Of a stretch of 64,000 nt of DNA, positions 9,392-18,751 are shown in pieces. Within the stretch, counting starts at the first letter, position 1; each line of letters opens with the position of its first letter. Position numbers and translations under genes: made by a program. Below the pieces are notes generated by a model. It was not told the origin of the DNA and ran no database searches. It saw only the letters and a program-made list of their open reading frames with translations. Origin of the DNA: Ilyomonas sp963790435. Lineage in GTDB: Bacteria > Bacteroidota > Bacteroidia > Chitinophagales > Chitinophagaceae. The stretch lies in assembly GCA_963790435.1 (NCBI GenBank), contig CAWBOI010000006.1:541025-605024 (forward strand), given 5' to 3'.

Positions 9392-11671
9392 TTATTTATA
9401 AGCAACTGTATTTACCAAGCTTGCGTTTGTTTTTGCTGCTTTTTCCAGGCGGTATTCTTTTTTAATTTGGGTAGAATTGGTTGATGTTTTATTGCCCCAA
9501 ACATGCGCTAATGTTGGTGCCACAACGAGAGATACAATGGACATCAGCTTAATCAAAATGTTCATCGAAGGACCGGAGGTATCTTTGAATGGATCACCAA
9601 CCGTATCGCCGGTTACAGACGCTTTGTGCGGCTCTGATTTTTTGTAAAACATTTCACCGTTAATTTCAACACCTTTTTCAAAACTCTTCTTTGCATTGTC
9701 CCACGCGCCACCGGCATTGTTTTGAAAGATGCCCATCAACACACCGCTAACCGTTGCACCTGCTAAAAATCCCCCCAATGCTTCAGGTCCTAACAAAAAG
9801 CCAATGAGGAGAGGAGCAATGATTGTTATGGCACCGGGCAGCATCATTTTTCTGATAGAAGCATTGGTAGAAATGGCAACGCATTTATCATATTCCGGCT
9901 TGCCGGTTCCTTCCATAATGCCCGGTATAGTATGAAACTGGCGACGCACTTCCTGCACCATCGCCATTGCCGCTTCGCCTACCGCGCGAATGGCAAGCGA
10001 TGAAAAGATAAATGGTATCATCCCGCCAATAAAAAGAGAAGCCAATACTTTCGCTTTGTAAATGTCAATGCCGGCCATTTCGTACCCATTGTGATTGATA
10101 ACGCCTACATAAGCCGCGAACAGAGCCAGCGCAGTTAAGGCCGCCGATGCAATGGCAAAGCCTTTCCCGGTAGCAGCGGTTGTGTTTCCAACCGCATCCA
10201 GTACATCCGTTTTTTCACGAACTTCTTTCGGCAACTCGCTCATTTCAGCAATGCCTCCGGCATTGTCGGCAATCGGTCCGAAAGCATCAATGGCAAGCTG
10301 CATGGCAGTTGTAGCCATCATGCCAGCGGCAGCAATGGCAACGCCATACAATCCTGCAAAAGAATAAGAACCATAAATACCTGCGGCTAATACAAGAATA
10401 GGTAAACAGGTTGACTCCATGCCAATAGCCAAACCACCAATGATATTGGTAGCGTGGCCTGTGCCTGACTGACGGATAATCGTCATTACAGGACGCTTGC
10501 CCATAGCTGTATAGTATTCGGTAATGAGGCTCATTAATGTACCTACTGCCAAACCGGTCAAAATCGCACCCAGCACGCCGTTGCGCGTAATGGCAGTAGC
10601 GCCTTCAATTAGTTGAGCAGGATTGTTTTTGATATAATCTCTTTGCAAATACACGGGGGAATCAGGCAGAATATAATACACTAAGAAACCAGAAGCAATT
10701 GCAGTTAAAATGATAGAACCCCAGTTGCCCATATTTAAGGCTCTTTGTACAGGAGCTGTGCTGATGCCTGCGGTATCGCTGATTTTTACAAAGAAAGTTC
10801 CTATGATAGAGAACAAAATGCCCACACCGGCAATGGTCATTGGCAAAAGAATGGGAGCGTAGCCTCCAAAATTATCGCGCGAAACGGCTTCCTGACCTAA
10901 CACCATGGTTGCTAAAACCGTAGCTACATAAGAGCCAAACAAATCGGCACCCATGCCGGCCACATCACCCACATTGTCACCCACATTATCTGCGATAGTC
11001 GCGGGGTTGCGGGGATCATCTTCCGGTATATCTTTTTCAACTTTACCCACCAAATCGGCGCCAACATCGGCTGCTTTGGTATAAATACCGCCACCCACGC
11101 GGGCAAAAAGGGCAATGGATTCAGCACCTAATGAAAAGCCGGTCAGCACTTCTATCGTGCGAACCATTTGTTCCGAATTGGCAGCCGCGCCCTGCGCAAA
11201 AAAATGATGCAAAACCAAATACAAACTTCCCAAGCCCAGCACCGCCAAACCGGCAACGCCCAAACCCATTACCGAGCCGCCACCAAAAGAAACATTCAGT
11301 GCTTTTGACAAACTTGTTTTGGCTGCCTGTGCCGTACGAACATTGGCTTTGGTGGCTACGCGCATCCCAATAAAACCTGCCAATGCGCTACTGATTGCGC
11401 CGATAATAAACGCGATGGCAATTGACCAATGCGAAGCCGGATTGCTTTGCGCCATAACAGCCAATAAAATAGCAACTATAATTACGAAGTAGCTTAAGAT
11501 TTTCCATTCGGCACGCAGAAATGCCATCGCACCTTCGGCAATGTAGGTGCTGATCTCGCGCATTTTGCTATCGCCGGCATCTTGTTTGGAAACCCAATTG
11601 AATTTTAAAAAAGTGTAGATCAAACCAATGGCACCCATGAGTGGCACCGCATAAAAAAGCGAATGTTTCAT
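9392..11671 (-). CDS. hppA: Membrane-bound ion-pumping pyrophosphatase, K+-dependent type
   Basis: A 759-residue polytopic protein (about 16 membrane helices) that couples pyrophosphate hydrolysis to H+ or Na+ export. The substrate-binding segment GGGIYTKAADVGADLVGKVE lies near residues 193-212 and DNVGDNVGDVAGMGADLFGS near 228-247, followed later by DAFGPIADNAGGIAEM. In GNTTAATGKG (about 495-504) the Ala-Ala pair, where K+-independent enzymes carry Lys, marks the K+-dependent subfamily. Pumped ion specificity cannot be fixed by eye. The ATG giving MKHSLF is preferred over a TTG two codons upstream. The gene is monocistronic and ends at a strong bidirectional terminator. Confidence 0.95.
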   Translation of the reverse strand: MKHSLFYAVPLMGAIGLIYTFLKFNWVSKQDAGDSKMREISTYIAEGAMAFLRAEWKILSYFVIIVAILLAVMAQSNPASHWSIAIAFIIGAISSALAGFIGMRVATKANVRTAQAAKTSLSKALNVSFGGGSVMGLGVAGLAVLGLGSLYLVLHHFFAQGAAANSEQMVRTIEVLTGFSLGAESIALFARVGGGIYTKAADVGADLVGKVEKDIPEDDPRNPATIADNVGDNVGDVAGMGADLFGSYVATVLATMVLGQEAVSRDNFGGYAPILLPMTIAGVGILFSIIGTFFVKISDTAGISTAPVQRALNMGNWGSIILTAIASGFLVYYILPDSPVYLQRDYIKNNPAQLIEGATAITRNGVLGAILTGLAVGTLMSLITEYYTAMGKRPVMTIIRQSGTGHATNIIGGLAIGMESTCLPILVLAAGIYGSYSFAGLYGVAIAAAGMMATTAMQLAIDAFGPIADNAGGIAEMSELPKEVREKTDVLDAVGNTTAATGKGFAIASAALTALALFAAYVGVINHNGYEMAGIDIYKAKVLASLFIGGMIPFIFSSLAIRAVGEAAMAMVQEVRRQFHTIPGIMEGTGKPEYDKCVAISTNASIRKMMLPGAITIIAPLLIGFLLGPEALGGFLAGATVSGVLMGIFQNNAGGAWDNAKKSFEKGVEINGEMFYKKSEPHKASVTGDTVGDPFKDTSGPSMNILIKLMSIVSLVVAPTLAHVWGNKTSTNSTQIKKEYRLEKAAKTNASLVNTVAYK

Positions 11672-11801
11672 ACGCAAATAATAACAGAGAGAATAAGAAA
11701 TTTGTTAATGAATTTGACAAATATAGGCGTTAATTAATTTCCCATTAAAAAGGTTTTCGATAATAAACCGTTTACCTAAAAAAACTCTACTTTCGTCTAA
11801 A

Positions 11802-11935
11802 TAAGAAGGTGGCACAATTATTTGTGAGATAGGTTTGCAGCAGATAACAATTAAATAATTATAAATTTCTTTCCATAGGGGTATGGATTGTTTATGAAGG
11901 GTACAAAGGGGCTTATTCCTAAGCCCCTTTCTTAT
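11802..11935 (+). ncRNA. Candidate small RNA ending at a strong hairpin
   Basis: A Bacteroidota-like -7 element (TACTTTCG at 11788-11795, compare TAnnTTTG) precedes about 130 bases without an open frame that end at a perfect terminator. The hairpin has its T-rich tail only on the plus strand, while both neighbouring genes are transcribed leftward, so it has no protein gene to terminate. No -33 box is obvious and the start is a guess from the -7 position. It could be a small RNA of unknown class. Confidence 0.3.
11905..11930 (+). terminator. Intrinsic terminator without an upstream protein gene
   Basis: Arms of 11 bases (AAAGGGGCTTA at 11905-11915 and its exact complement at 11920-11930) enclose a TTCC loop and are followed by CTTATTTTCT. 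This is a plus-strand signal only. Confidence 0.65.
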
Positions 11936-11979
11936 TTTCTAACTGGCTATCCACATGCAATTACCTGTACCGTCAATGC

Positions 11980-12122
11980 GAGGAACGAAGCAGTGTATGC
12001 CAGGCAACAAAGGATATTTATATGTCTTAAACCTGATTACTTCCTTATTGCTTCCTTCATCGTTCACTACTCAACACTCATAAACAACATCATTATGCAA
12101 CTCACAGACTGCTTCGTTCCTC
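11980..12122. repeat. Inverted repeat of the GAGGAACGAAGCA type
   Basis: GAGGAACGAAGCAGT (11980-11994) is repeated as its exact reverse complement at 12108-12122, 113 bases apart. The arms and the flanking GTCAATGC resemble a dispersed palindromic element (GTCATTGCGAGGAACGAAGCAATC) seen in many bacterial genomes. No transposase gene lies inside, so it would be a non-autonomous (MITE-like) copy. Confidence 0.6.
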
Positions 12123-12149
12123 CCAGCAACGATTGCTCACAACAACGAA

Positions 12150-13661
12150 TCACGAAACGTTATCACAAACGGGAACCTTATTTTGTAATTGTTTAAAGGC
12201 TTTTCCGAAATTCTGCACCACATCCATCGGCAACAAGCTTTCAAAAGATTGTTCGTCCAAACATAAATCGGCAGCTAAGCCATGCAGGTAAACACCAACA
12301 ACAGCCGCTGCAAAAGGCTCATAATGTTGGGAAAGCAAACCTGTAATCAAACCCGTTAAAATATCACCCGAACCACCCGTTGCCAAACCATTGTTTCCCG
12401 TGCTGTTAAAATAGTTTCTGTTCCCATCGGTTACCAACGTATAAGCTCCTTTTAAAACAATGACCACTTTTTGTTTTGCCGCATTTTCAATCGCTTTGTT
12501 GGTTCTTTCAAAATCATCGTTGCTTTCACCAAACAAGCGGTCGAACTCTTTGGGATGCGGCGTAAGTATAGAACTTTGGGGCACATCCTTCCACCAATCG
12601 GGATGCTCCGATAAAATGTTCAGCGCATCGGCGTCAATCAACATCGGCTTTTTGAATTGTTGTAATAATTTGTGCAAAAGCAAAGCCGTCTCTTCTTCTT
12701 TGCCTAAACCCGGTCCGCAGCCAATTACGCTGTATTTGGAAACGTCATCTTCTTTGCCACGTTCCATCATCATGGCTTCTGGGATGGCGGTATGAAGAAT
12801 GGCAAAATCGTTTGGCGGCAGCGAGCAGGTGAGCAAGCCCACGCCCGAACGAAGACAAGAGGTTGCGCACATAACGGCAGCGCCTACTTTGCCTTCATTC
12901 CCTGCCACAAGCAACGCATGACCATACGTGCCTTTGTTGGAAAATTGTTTTCGTTTTTTATAAAAAGAAGAGGCTATTATAATATCGGTAAAAACAAACT
13001 TCGATTGCAAAGACGTTTCAAACTCGTTACTCAAGCCGATAAGAAGCACATGAACATCGCCAAAATAATCGGCGTTTTCCGCCATCAAAAAACACAATTT
13101 CACTGTTTGAAATGTGAGTGTTGTAGCTGCTTTTATCATCACATTTCCTTTTGATGTAACATCGGTAAACATGCCTGCCGGAATGTCTATGGAAATAACG
13201 TTTGCGTTTTGGCCATTAATGTGATTAATAAATGCTGCATAACTTCCTTCTAACTTTCTATTCAAGCCAAAACCAAACAGGGCTTCAATTACAAGACTAT
13301 CAGCATCAATAACGGGAAACTCGCTTTCATTTTTAATGAACACAATTTTTACATCCGTTTGCTGTAGTCTTTCTTTATTCTTTTTAAAATCATCACTTTC
13401 TTTTTCGTCCCAATCGGCGATAAAAACTTTTGGGTTAAAACTCTTTTGGTGTAACTGCCGCGCAATTGCCAACCCGTCACCGCCATTGTTGCCTTTGCCG
13501 CAGATAATCAGGATTTGTTTTTGCTCAAATTTGTAATGCCCAGCTATCCAGTCCGTGCATTGTTGTGCAGCACGTTCCATCAATTCCAAAGAAGTCATGT
13601 TTTCTTTTTCGATGGTGGCTTTGTCCCACCCGCGTAATTGGTTAGCATCAGGTATTTTCAT
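12150..13661 (-). CDS. nnrD: Bifunctional NAD(P)H-hydrate epimerase / ADP-dependent dehydratase
   Basis: A metabolite-repair enzyme of 503 residues that restores NADH and NADPH from their hydrated forms. The N-terminal YjeF/NnrE epimerase domain (about residues 1-210) shows the nucleotide-binding motif ICGKGNNGGDGLAIARQL. The C-terminal ribokinase-like NnrD domain (about 230-495) shows GCGPGLGKEEE, LIDADALNIL, TPHPKEFDRL and the catalytic motif GLATGGSGDILTGLI. Both domains appear complete. The gene sits alone on the minus strand, and the next gene upstream (MFS pump) starts about 70 bases beyond on the same strand side. Confidence 0.93.
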   Translation of the reverse strand: MKIPDANQLRGWDKATIEKENMTSLELMERAAQQCTDWIAGHYKFEQKQILIICGKGNNGGDGLAIARQLHQKSFNPKVFIADWDEKESDDFKKNKERLQQTDVKIVFIKNESEFPVIDADSLVIEALFGFGLNRKLEGSYAAFINHINGQNANVISIDIPAGMFTDVTSKGNVMIKAATTLTFQTVKLCFLMAENADYFGDVHVLLIGLSNEFETSLQSKFVFTDIIIASSFYKKRKQFSNKGTYGHALLVAGNEGKVGAAVMCATSCLRSGVGLLTCSLPPNDFAILHTAIPEAMMMERGKEDDVSKYSVIGCGPGLGKEEETALLLHKLLQQFKKPMLIDADALNILSEHPDWWKDVPQSSILTPHPKEFDRLFGESNDDFERTNKAIENAAKQKVVIVLKGAYTLVTDGNRNYFNSTGNNGLATGGSGDILTGLITGLLSQHYEPFAAAVVGVYLHGLAADLCLDEQSFESLLPMDVVQNFGKAFKQLQNKVPVCDNVS

Positions 13662-13733
13662 AGCGATACATTTTTCCTGTAAAAGAAAAACATACCTGAC
13701 AATATTTGTGCTATGAAATGAAGGAGGAAATTG

Positions 13734-14948
13734 CTATTTCTCTGTTGCGGTTAAACTTCGTTTAGCCAACCATGTGCTGATGATGAGCAACACCGCGCCC
13801 AACACAAACGGCGCACCGGCAAACTGAACCGGAGAACTTTTATTGGTAAAATAATAAAACAAAGATGTCATCAGCACAGGGCCTACAATGGATGTTGCGC
13901 TCATTAAACTGGTGAGTGCACCTTGTAGTTCGCCTTGCTCATTCGGCGGTATGCGCGCCGAAATGATGGCTTGCAAAGCCGGTCCTGCAATGCCGCCCAA
14001 ACAATAGGGTACACAGAATAGGAACATCATCCATGATTTTGTGGCAAAAGCAAACAGGATCATTCCTATCGAATACAAGCCCAATCCGATATACACACTT
14101 TTTTCATTGCCAAGTTTTGGATTGATGTAACGGATGAGCCAGCCTTGCACCAATGCCGTTACTAAACCAACTACGCCAAGGGAGTAGCCAATCATGTGCG
14201 AATCCCATTTGAACTGATACGTGGTAAAAAAGCTCCAGTTGCTTTGCACGGCATGAGAAGCGATATAAATTAATGTAAGCGAAACCACAAGTCCGCTTAA
14301 TGAAGGATGCTTTGTTAGCAATTTAAAGGAGCCTATAGGGTTGGCTCGCTTCCAGTTGAAGGGACGGCGATGTTGTATGTCTAACGATTCGGGCAAAATA
14401 AAAAAGCCATACAGCCAGTTGAGTGCGCACAAAATGGCGGCAGCATAAAACGGAACCCGTGCGCCCCATTGTCCTAACACACCGCCGATTACAGGACCAA
14501 TAATAAAGCCCAGACCAAAGGCAGCACCAATCATCCCGAAGTTTTTTGCGCGGTTTTCTTGGTTGCTGATGTCGGCAATGTAAGCGGCGGCTGTGGTAAA
14601 ACTTGCGCCGGTAATTCCTGAAATGCATCTGCCCACAAACAACCAGAAAATGGTAGGCGCGAAGGAAAGAAATAAATAATCCATCGAGAACCCAAACAGG
14701 GAAAAAAGAAGCACAGGCCGCCTTCCATATTTATCGCTCAAATTGCCAAGCACGGGCGCAAACAGCAACTGCATAATAGCATAACACATATTCAGCCAGC
14801 CTCCATACCGCGCTGCGGCGCTAACGTTGCCGTGTATCAGTTCTTCTATTAACTTAGGCATTACAGGAATAATAATGCCCCAGCCGGTAACATCAATCAA
14901 TAAAGTGATAAAAATAAAACCTAAGGCGGCTTGCTTGTTGTGTTTCAT
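13734..14948 (-). CDS. TCR/Tet-family MFS efflux transporter
   Basis: A 404-residue transporter with twelve predicted membrane helices, of the TetA-like group of the major facilitator superfamily (drug:H+ antiporter, 12 TMS). Helix 1 carries LLIDVTGWGIIIPVMPKLI and the loop 2-3 motif A reads GNLSDKYGRRPV (about residues 68-79). Motif C-like GFIIGPVIGGVLG lies in helix 5. Proteins of this type are common in Bacteroidota chromosomes and often do not confer tetracycline resistance, so the substrate is open. It is divergent from the glucanotransferase gene. Confidence 0.85.
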   Translation of the reverse strand: MKHNKQAALGFIFITLLIDVTGWGIIIPVMPKLIEELIHGNVSAAARYGGWLNMCYAIMQLLFAPVLGNLSDKYGRRPVLLFSLFGFSMDYLFLSFAPTIFWLFVGRCISGITGASFTTAAAYIADISNQENRAKNFGMIGAAFGLGFIIGPVIGGVLGQWGARVPFYAAAILCALNWLYGFFILPESLDIQHRRPFNWKRANPIGSFKLLTKHPSLSGLVVSLTLIYIASHAVQSNWSFFTTYQFKWDSHMIGYSLGVVGLVTALVQGWLIRYINPKLGNEKSVYIGLGLYSIGMILFAFATKSWMMFLFCVPYCLGGIAGPALQAIISARIPPNEQGELQGALTSLMSATSIVGPVLMTSLFYYFTNKSSPVQFAGAPFVLGAVLLIISTWLAKRSLTATEK

Positions 14949-15040
14949 AAAAAATGAAAGTGGAATGGTGGATGTCTTACAATGTTTACGAAGGCTTCCT
15001 GATTTCTGGTAATATATCAGTTAGAAACGATGTCAACAAA

Positions 15041-15097
15041 AACCTGTCAGGTTATACGTTTCGTTTGATAGAAAATGATAAGCAAACCTGACAGGTT
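15041..15097. repeat. Paired AACCTGTCAGGTT / AACCTGACAGGTT palindromes
   Basis: AACCTGTCAGGTT (15041-15053) and AACCTGACAGGTT (15085-15097) are each near-palindromic and pair with one another. They lie between two divergent genes, so they do not serve as a terminator here. The same 13-mer core forms the hairpin at 5071-5102. Confidence 0.55.
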
Positions 15098-15204
15098 ATG
15101 ACAATTATTTTTCAAATTGATACACTACTTGATTTATTCAAATCAATGCGGCTGCAAGTATAAACCGTATTTTCCTATTTTCGCAGCTTCAAAAAAATAA
15201 CCTG

Positions 15205-18200
15205 ATGGCAAGACAAAAGAAAGACCCGCAGTTAAACCCCAACCCAAATTCAGACAACAATTCACCTGTTGAAAAAAAGAAACCGGGCAGAAAAAAGAAG
15301 GCATCTGTGCATGAAGAAGTGGTTGCTGATGCAACAATCCAACAGCCCGATACAGAAACAACAACTGATACAACCAACGATGATACATCTGTAAAACAGG
15401 AAAAGAAAAGCCCAAAAAGGAAAACAAAAAAAGAAGAAACGGCTCAGTCAGGAGAAACTTCACAAGCACAGGAAAAACCCAAACGGACAAAAAAAGAGGC
15501 AAAACCAAAAACGGCTGTTGCTGAAGAAACAACCCAGCAGTATGAGTCTGTTGCACCAATGACGAATGATGCAGAAGCTGCGCCGAAGGCCATTGAACAT
15601 GTAGAGCCGGTAACAGTTGCAGAGGAAAAGAACGAAGCTGTCGTACACCGTTTGGTTCATCACGGTGAAGTGGGACATCATCCTTCACAATTTCATAGTG
15701 AAACAGAAGAAAGAACAAACAAAGAAGAACCAACTGATACTGCTAAAGAAGAAACGACAACTCCTGCTTCTTCAGAAGAAGAAATGATAATTGATGCTTC
15801 TACTAAAAAAGAAACGACAGATGAAGTAACAAATATTGCTGCAAACAAAACGCTTCAACTTTCTTTTGTTGTAAATTATTATACTAAGCCCGGACAAAGT
15901 TTATACATAACAGCGCAGCATCCGTTGTTTGGCAACGGCAACGAGGATGAAGCTTTGCCCATGCAGTTTTTAGATGCGGAGCATTGGAAAGCTGAACTTA
16001 CGATGAATGAAAATGAACTGAAAGAAGATATAGTATATCATTATCTATTGAAAGGAGAAGATGGCAGTTTTGTGCACGAAGGCGGAAAAGATAAAAAGAT
16101 AACGCCTTCTTATCAAAATAAAAACATCAGTTTCGTTGATGCGTGGGATTTTGAAGGCTACTACGACAATGCTTTTTTTACAAAGCCTTTTACCAACATT
16201 CTGTTTGCAAACAACCAACCTTCTTTTCAAAGCGAAGAGCCACAAACGTATACGCACATCTTCAAAGTAAAAGCGCCGCTCTTAGTACAAGGTCAGGCAG
16301 TTTGTCTTACAGGAAGTTCTGATTCGCTGAAGAATTGGAACACAAGCGAACCCTTGTTGTTGAATAAGATAAAGGATGAAAATGTTTGGCAAATCAAAAT
16401 TAATCTTACACAAAACGAACTGCCCCTATATTACAAATACGGCATTTATAATTGGGAAAAGAAAGAGCTGTTGCAATTAGAAAATGGCGATAACCGTGTG
16501 CTTGCAAATGGCTTTGAGGAAGAGAGCAAAACGGTTGTAAACGATGGATTTATTCGTACACCCGATAACACATGGAAAGGCGCAGGCGTAGTGATTCCCG
16601 TGTTTAGTTTGCGCAGCGAAAAGGGCTTCGGATGTGGCGAATTTAACGATATTAAAAAACTGGTTGACTGGAGTAAAAGTGTAGGCTTGCAACTGGTTCA
16701 ACTGCTGCCGGTAAACGATACTACAGTTACCAAAACCTGGGTTGATTCTTATCCTTATGCTTCTATTTCTGCTTTTGCTTTGCACGCTATGTATTTAAAT
16801 GTAGATGAAGTTGTAAATGAAGAAAACAAACATTTATTAGAACCGTATAAAGAAGAAGCGCAACGGCTGAATGCCTTGCCTGCATTGGATTATGAGGCGG
16901 TGAACGATTTGAAATGGAAGATCATTCACGAAATATACCCATTACAAAAAGAAGCCACGTTTGCTTCAGAAGATTATAAAAATTTCTTTCAGGAAGCTCA
17001 ACACTGGTTAGTGCCTTATGCCGCTTTTTGTTGTTTGAGAGATGCCAACAACACGGCTGATTTCAGCAAGTGGAAAGAACACAAAACATACAATGCCGGA
17101 GCGGTTGAAGAATGGCTGAATTTGCCCGGGCAAAAGGACAGAGCAAGCATGTATTATTTCGTGCAATATCATCTGCATTTGCAGTTAAAACAAGCAACCG
17201 ACTATGCACACGGCCAGGGCATTGTGGTGAAAGGCGATATTCCCATTGGCATCGCGCGCAATAGTGCCGATACCTGGCAGCATCCGCAACTGTTTCACAT
17301 GGATATGCAAGCCGGTGCACCGCCCGATCCGTTTGCAGTAAAAGGTCAGAACTGGGGCTTTCCAACTTACAACTGGCAGCAGATGAAGGAAGACGGCTTT
17401 GCGTGGTGGAAGCAGCGTTTGCTGCAAATGGGCCATTATTTTGATGCGTTTAGAATTGACCATATTTTGGGATTCTTCCGCATCTGGAGCATTCCTTTAG
17501 AATCGGTTGAAGGCATCATGGGACATTTTGTTCCAGCCTTGCCGGTACACGTTGATGAGTTTGCACAATGGAACATTCATTTCGATTACAACCGCTTTTG
17601 CAAGCCTTTTATAAACGACCAGATTATAAACGATTTTTTTAGCAACCAGCAGCAGTATGCAAGAGATACTTTTGTAAACAAAGAAGAAGATGGTACTTAT
17701 AGTTTGAAGCCTGAAGTAAATACGCAAAAACGTGTAGAAACCTGGTTTGCGCTGCAACAGCCAAACGAACATAACAATTGGCTGAAGCAAATTCTATTCG
17801 ATCTCATCAGCAATGTGATTTTGTTTGAAGAAAAAGATTCGGACAAGCAGTTGTTTCATTTTCGTTTCAACATGGAAAAAACCGCGTCATATCAATACCT
17901 CGACGATCATACAAAGAACCAGTTGTATTACTTATCGCTTAATTATTTCTACGAACGTCAAAACGAATTCTGGCGTGGAGAAGCGATGCAGAAATTACCT
18001 GCTTTTAAAGAAGTAACTGATATGCTGATTTGCGGTGAAGATTTAGGTTTGGTGCCAACCAGTGTGCCGCGTGTAATGCAGGATTTAGGTTTGCTGAGCT
18101 TGGAAGTACAGCGTATGCCAAAAGACGAACAGGCACAGTTTACCAACATTGCCGCAGCCCCTTATTTAAGTGTTGTAATGCCTTCCACACATGACATGAG

Positions 18201-18549
18201 CACCATTCGCGGCTGGTGGGAAGAAGACAGAAAGGTTACGCAAAGTTTTTACCATCAGCAGCTTCATCAGCATGGCGAAGCGCCGTTTTATTGCGAACCG
18301 TGGCTTGTAAAACAAATCATCGAACAACATTTGTATTCGCCGGCCATGTGGAGCATTTTTCAATGGCAGGATTTGATGGGAATTGATGGTGATTTGCGCA
18401 GAGCCAATCCGCAGGAAGAACGTATTAATGTTCCTGCCATTCCTCAATATTACTGGAATTACCGGACGCACATTACGCTGGAAGAACTGGTTAACGCAAA
18501 TGATTTCAATAGTGAGTTGAAAGAGATGATACAAAAAAGCGGAAGATAA
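15205..18549 (+). CDS. malQ: 4-alpha-glucanotransferase, DPE2-like, with Lys/Glu-rich N-terminal extension
   Basis: A 1114-residue GH77 amylomaltase that transfers alpha-1,4-glucan segments in maltose and glycogen metabolism. Residues about 1-210 are low-complexity and rich in Lys, Glu and Thr. Two starch-binding CBM20-like domains follow (about 212-305 and 345-440). The GH77 barrel (about 450-1110) shows the nucleophile region FDAFRIDHILGFFRIW (near 746-760), the acid/base region ICGEDLGLVP (near 943) and PSTHDMSTIRGWW (near 993). The CBM20 pair and the split barrel match plant DPE2 and its Bacteroidota relatives. The start follows a purine-rich stretch; the basic N-terminus looks cytosolic, with no signal peptide. 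Confidence 0.92.
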   Translation: MARQKKDPQLNPNPNSDNNSPVEKKKPGRKKKASVHEEVVADATIQQPDTETTTDTTNDDTSVKQEKKSPKRKTKKEETAQSGETSQAQEKPKRTKKEAKPKTAVAEETTQQYESVAPMTNDAEAAPKAIEHVEPVTVAEEKNEAVVHRLVHHGEVGHHPSQFHSETEERTNKEEPTDTAKEETTTPASSEEEMIIDASTKKETTDEVTNIAANKTLQLSFVVNYYTKPGQSLYITAQHPLFGNGNEDEALPMQFLDAEHWKAELTMNENELKEDIVYHYLLKGEDGSFVHEGGKDKKITPSYQNKNISFVDAWDFEGYYDNAFFTKPFTNILFANNQPSFQSEEPQTYTHIFKVKAPLLVQGQAVCLTGSSDSLKNWNTSEPLLLNKIKDENVWQIKINLTQNELPLYYKYGIYNWEKKELLQLENGDNRVLANGFEEESKTVVNDGFIRTPDNTWKGAGVVIPVFSLRSEKGFGCGEFNDIKKLVDWSKSVGLQLVQLLPVNDTTVTKTWVDSYPYASISAFALHAMYLNVDEVVNEENKHLLEPYKEEAQRLNALPALDYEAVNDLKWKIIHEIYPLQKEATFASEDYKNFFQEAQHWLVPYAAFCCLRDANNTADFSKWKEHKTYNAGAVEEWLNLPGQKDRASMYYFVQYHLHLQLKQATDYAHGQGIVVKGDIPIGIARNSADTWQHPQLFHMDMQAGAPPDPFAVKGQNWGFPTYNWQQMKEDGFAWWKQRLLQMGHYFDAFRIDHILGFFRIWSIPLESVEGIMGHFVPALPVHVDEFAQWNIHFDYNRFCKPFINDQIINDFFSNQQQYARDTFVNKEEDGTYSLKPEVNTQKRVETWFALQQPNEHNNWLKQILFDLISNVILFEEKDSDKQLFHFRFNMEKTASYQYLDDHTKNQLYYLSLNYFYERQNEFWRGEAMQKLPAFKEVTDMLICGEDLGLVPTSVPRVMQDLGLLSLEVQRMPKDEQAQFTNIAAAPYLSVVMPSTHDMSTIRGWWEEDRKVTQSFYHQQLHQHGEAPFYCEPWLVKQIIEQHLYSPAMWSIFQWQDLMGIDGDLRRANPQEERINVPAIPQYYWNYRTHITLEELVNANDFNSELKEMIQKSGR

Positions 18550-18565
18550 ATTTTTCTTCTTTACT

Positions 18566-18611
18566 AAAAAGGCTTTGAACGCATTTGCAACAATGCGTTC
18601 AAAGCCTTTTT
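18566..18611 (+). terminator. Strong intrinsic terminator after malQ
   Basis: Perfect 19-base arms (18566-18584 and 18593-18611) enclose an 8-base loop, with a T-run on the right and an A-run on the left. It closes the malQ transcript. Confidence 0.88.
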
Positions 18612-18751
18612 CTTTTATTCAAAAAAATAAGCAAAACCAAAAACGGAAGCTTTACTACGATTTAACAAATGACTTCTTCAAAACAAACAACTGTGTAAGT
18701 GGCGACTTTGTTTTTGCCATAATTTTGTAATTGAATCACTGAACGTTTTTC

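Larger units (their letters stand above)
11672..12149. other. 478-base intergenic region between hppA and nnrD
   Basis: No protein gene is supported here. It holds the hppA promoter region, a plus-strand hairpin with a T-rich tail (11905-11940) and a separated inverted repeat of a dispersed element (11980-12122). A short plus-strand open frame covering the repeat lacks coding character. Confidence 0.6.

Noticed and set aside
11888..12196. A 102-codon plus-strand frame
   Set aside because: It runs across a terminator hairpin and the MITE-like repeat, and its end overlaps nnrD in antisense; no coding signal.
13734..14948. Acquired tetracycline-resistance gene
   Set aside because: The protein is only Tet-family-like, sits in ordinary chromosomal context without mobile DNA, and similar pumps are housekeeping genes in Bacteroidota.
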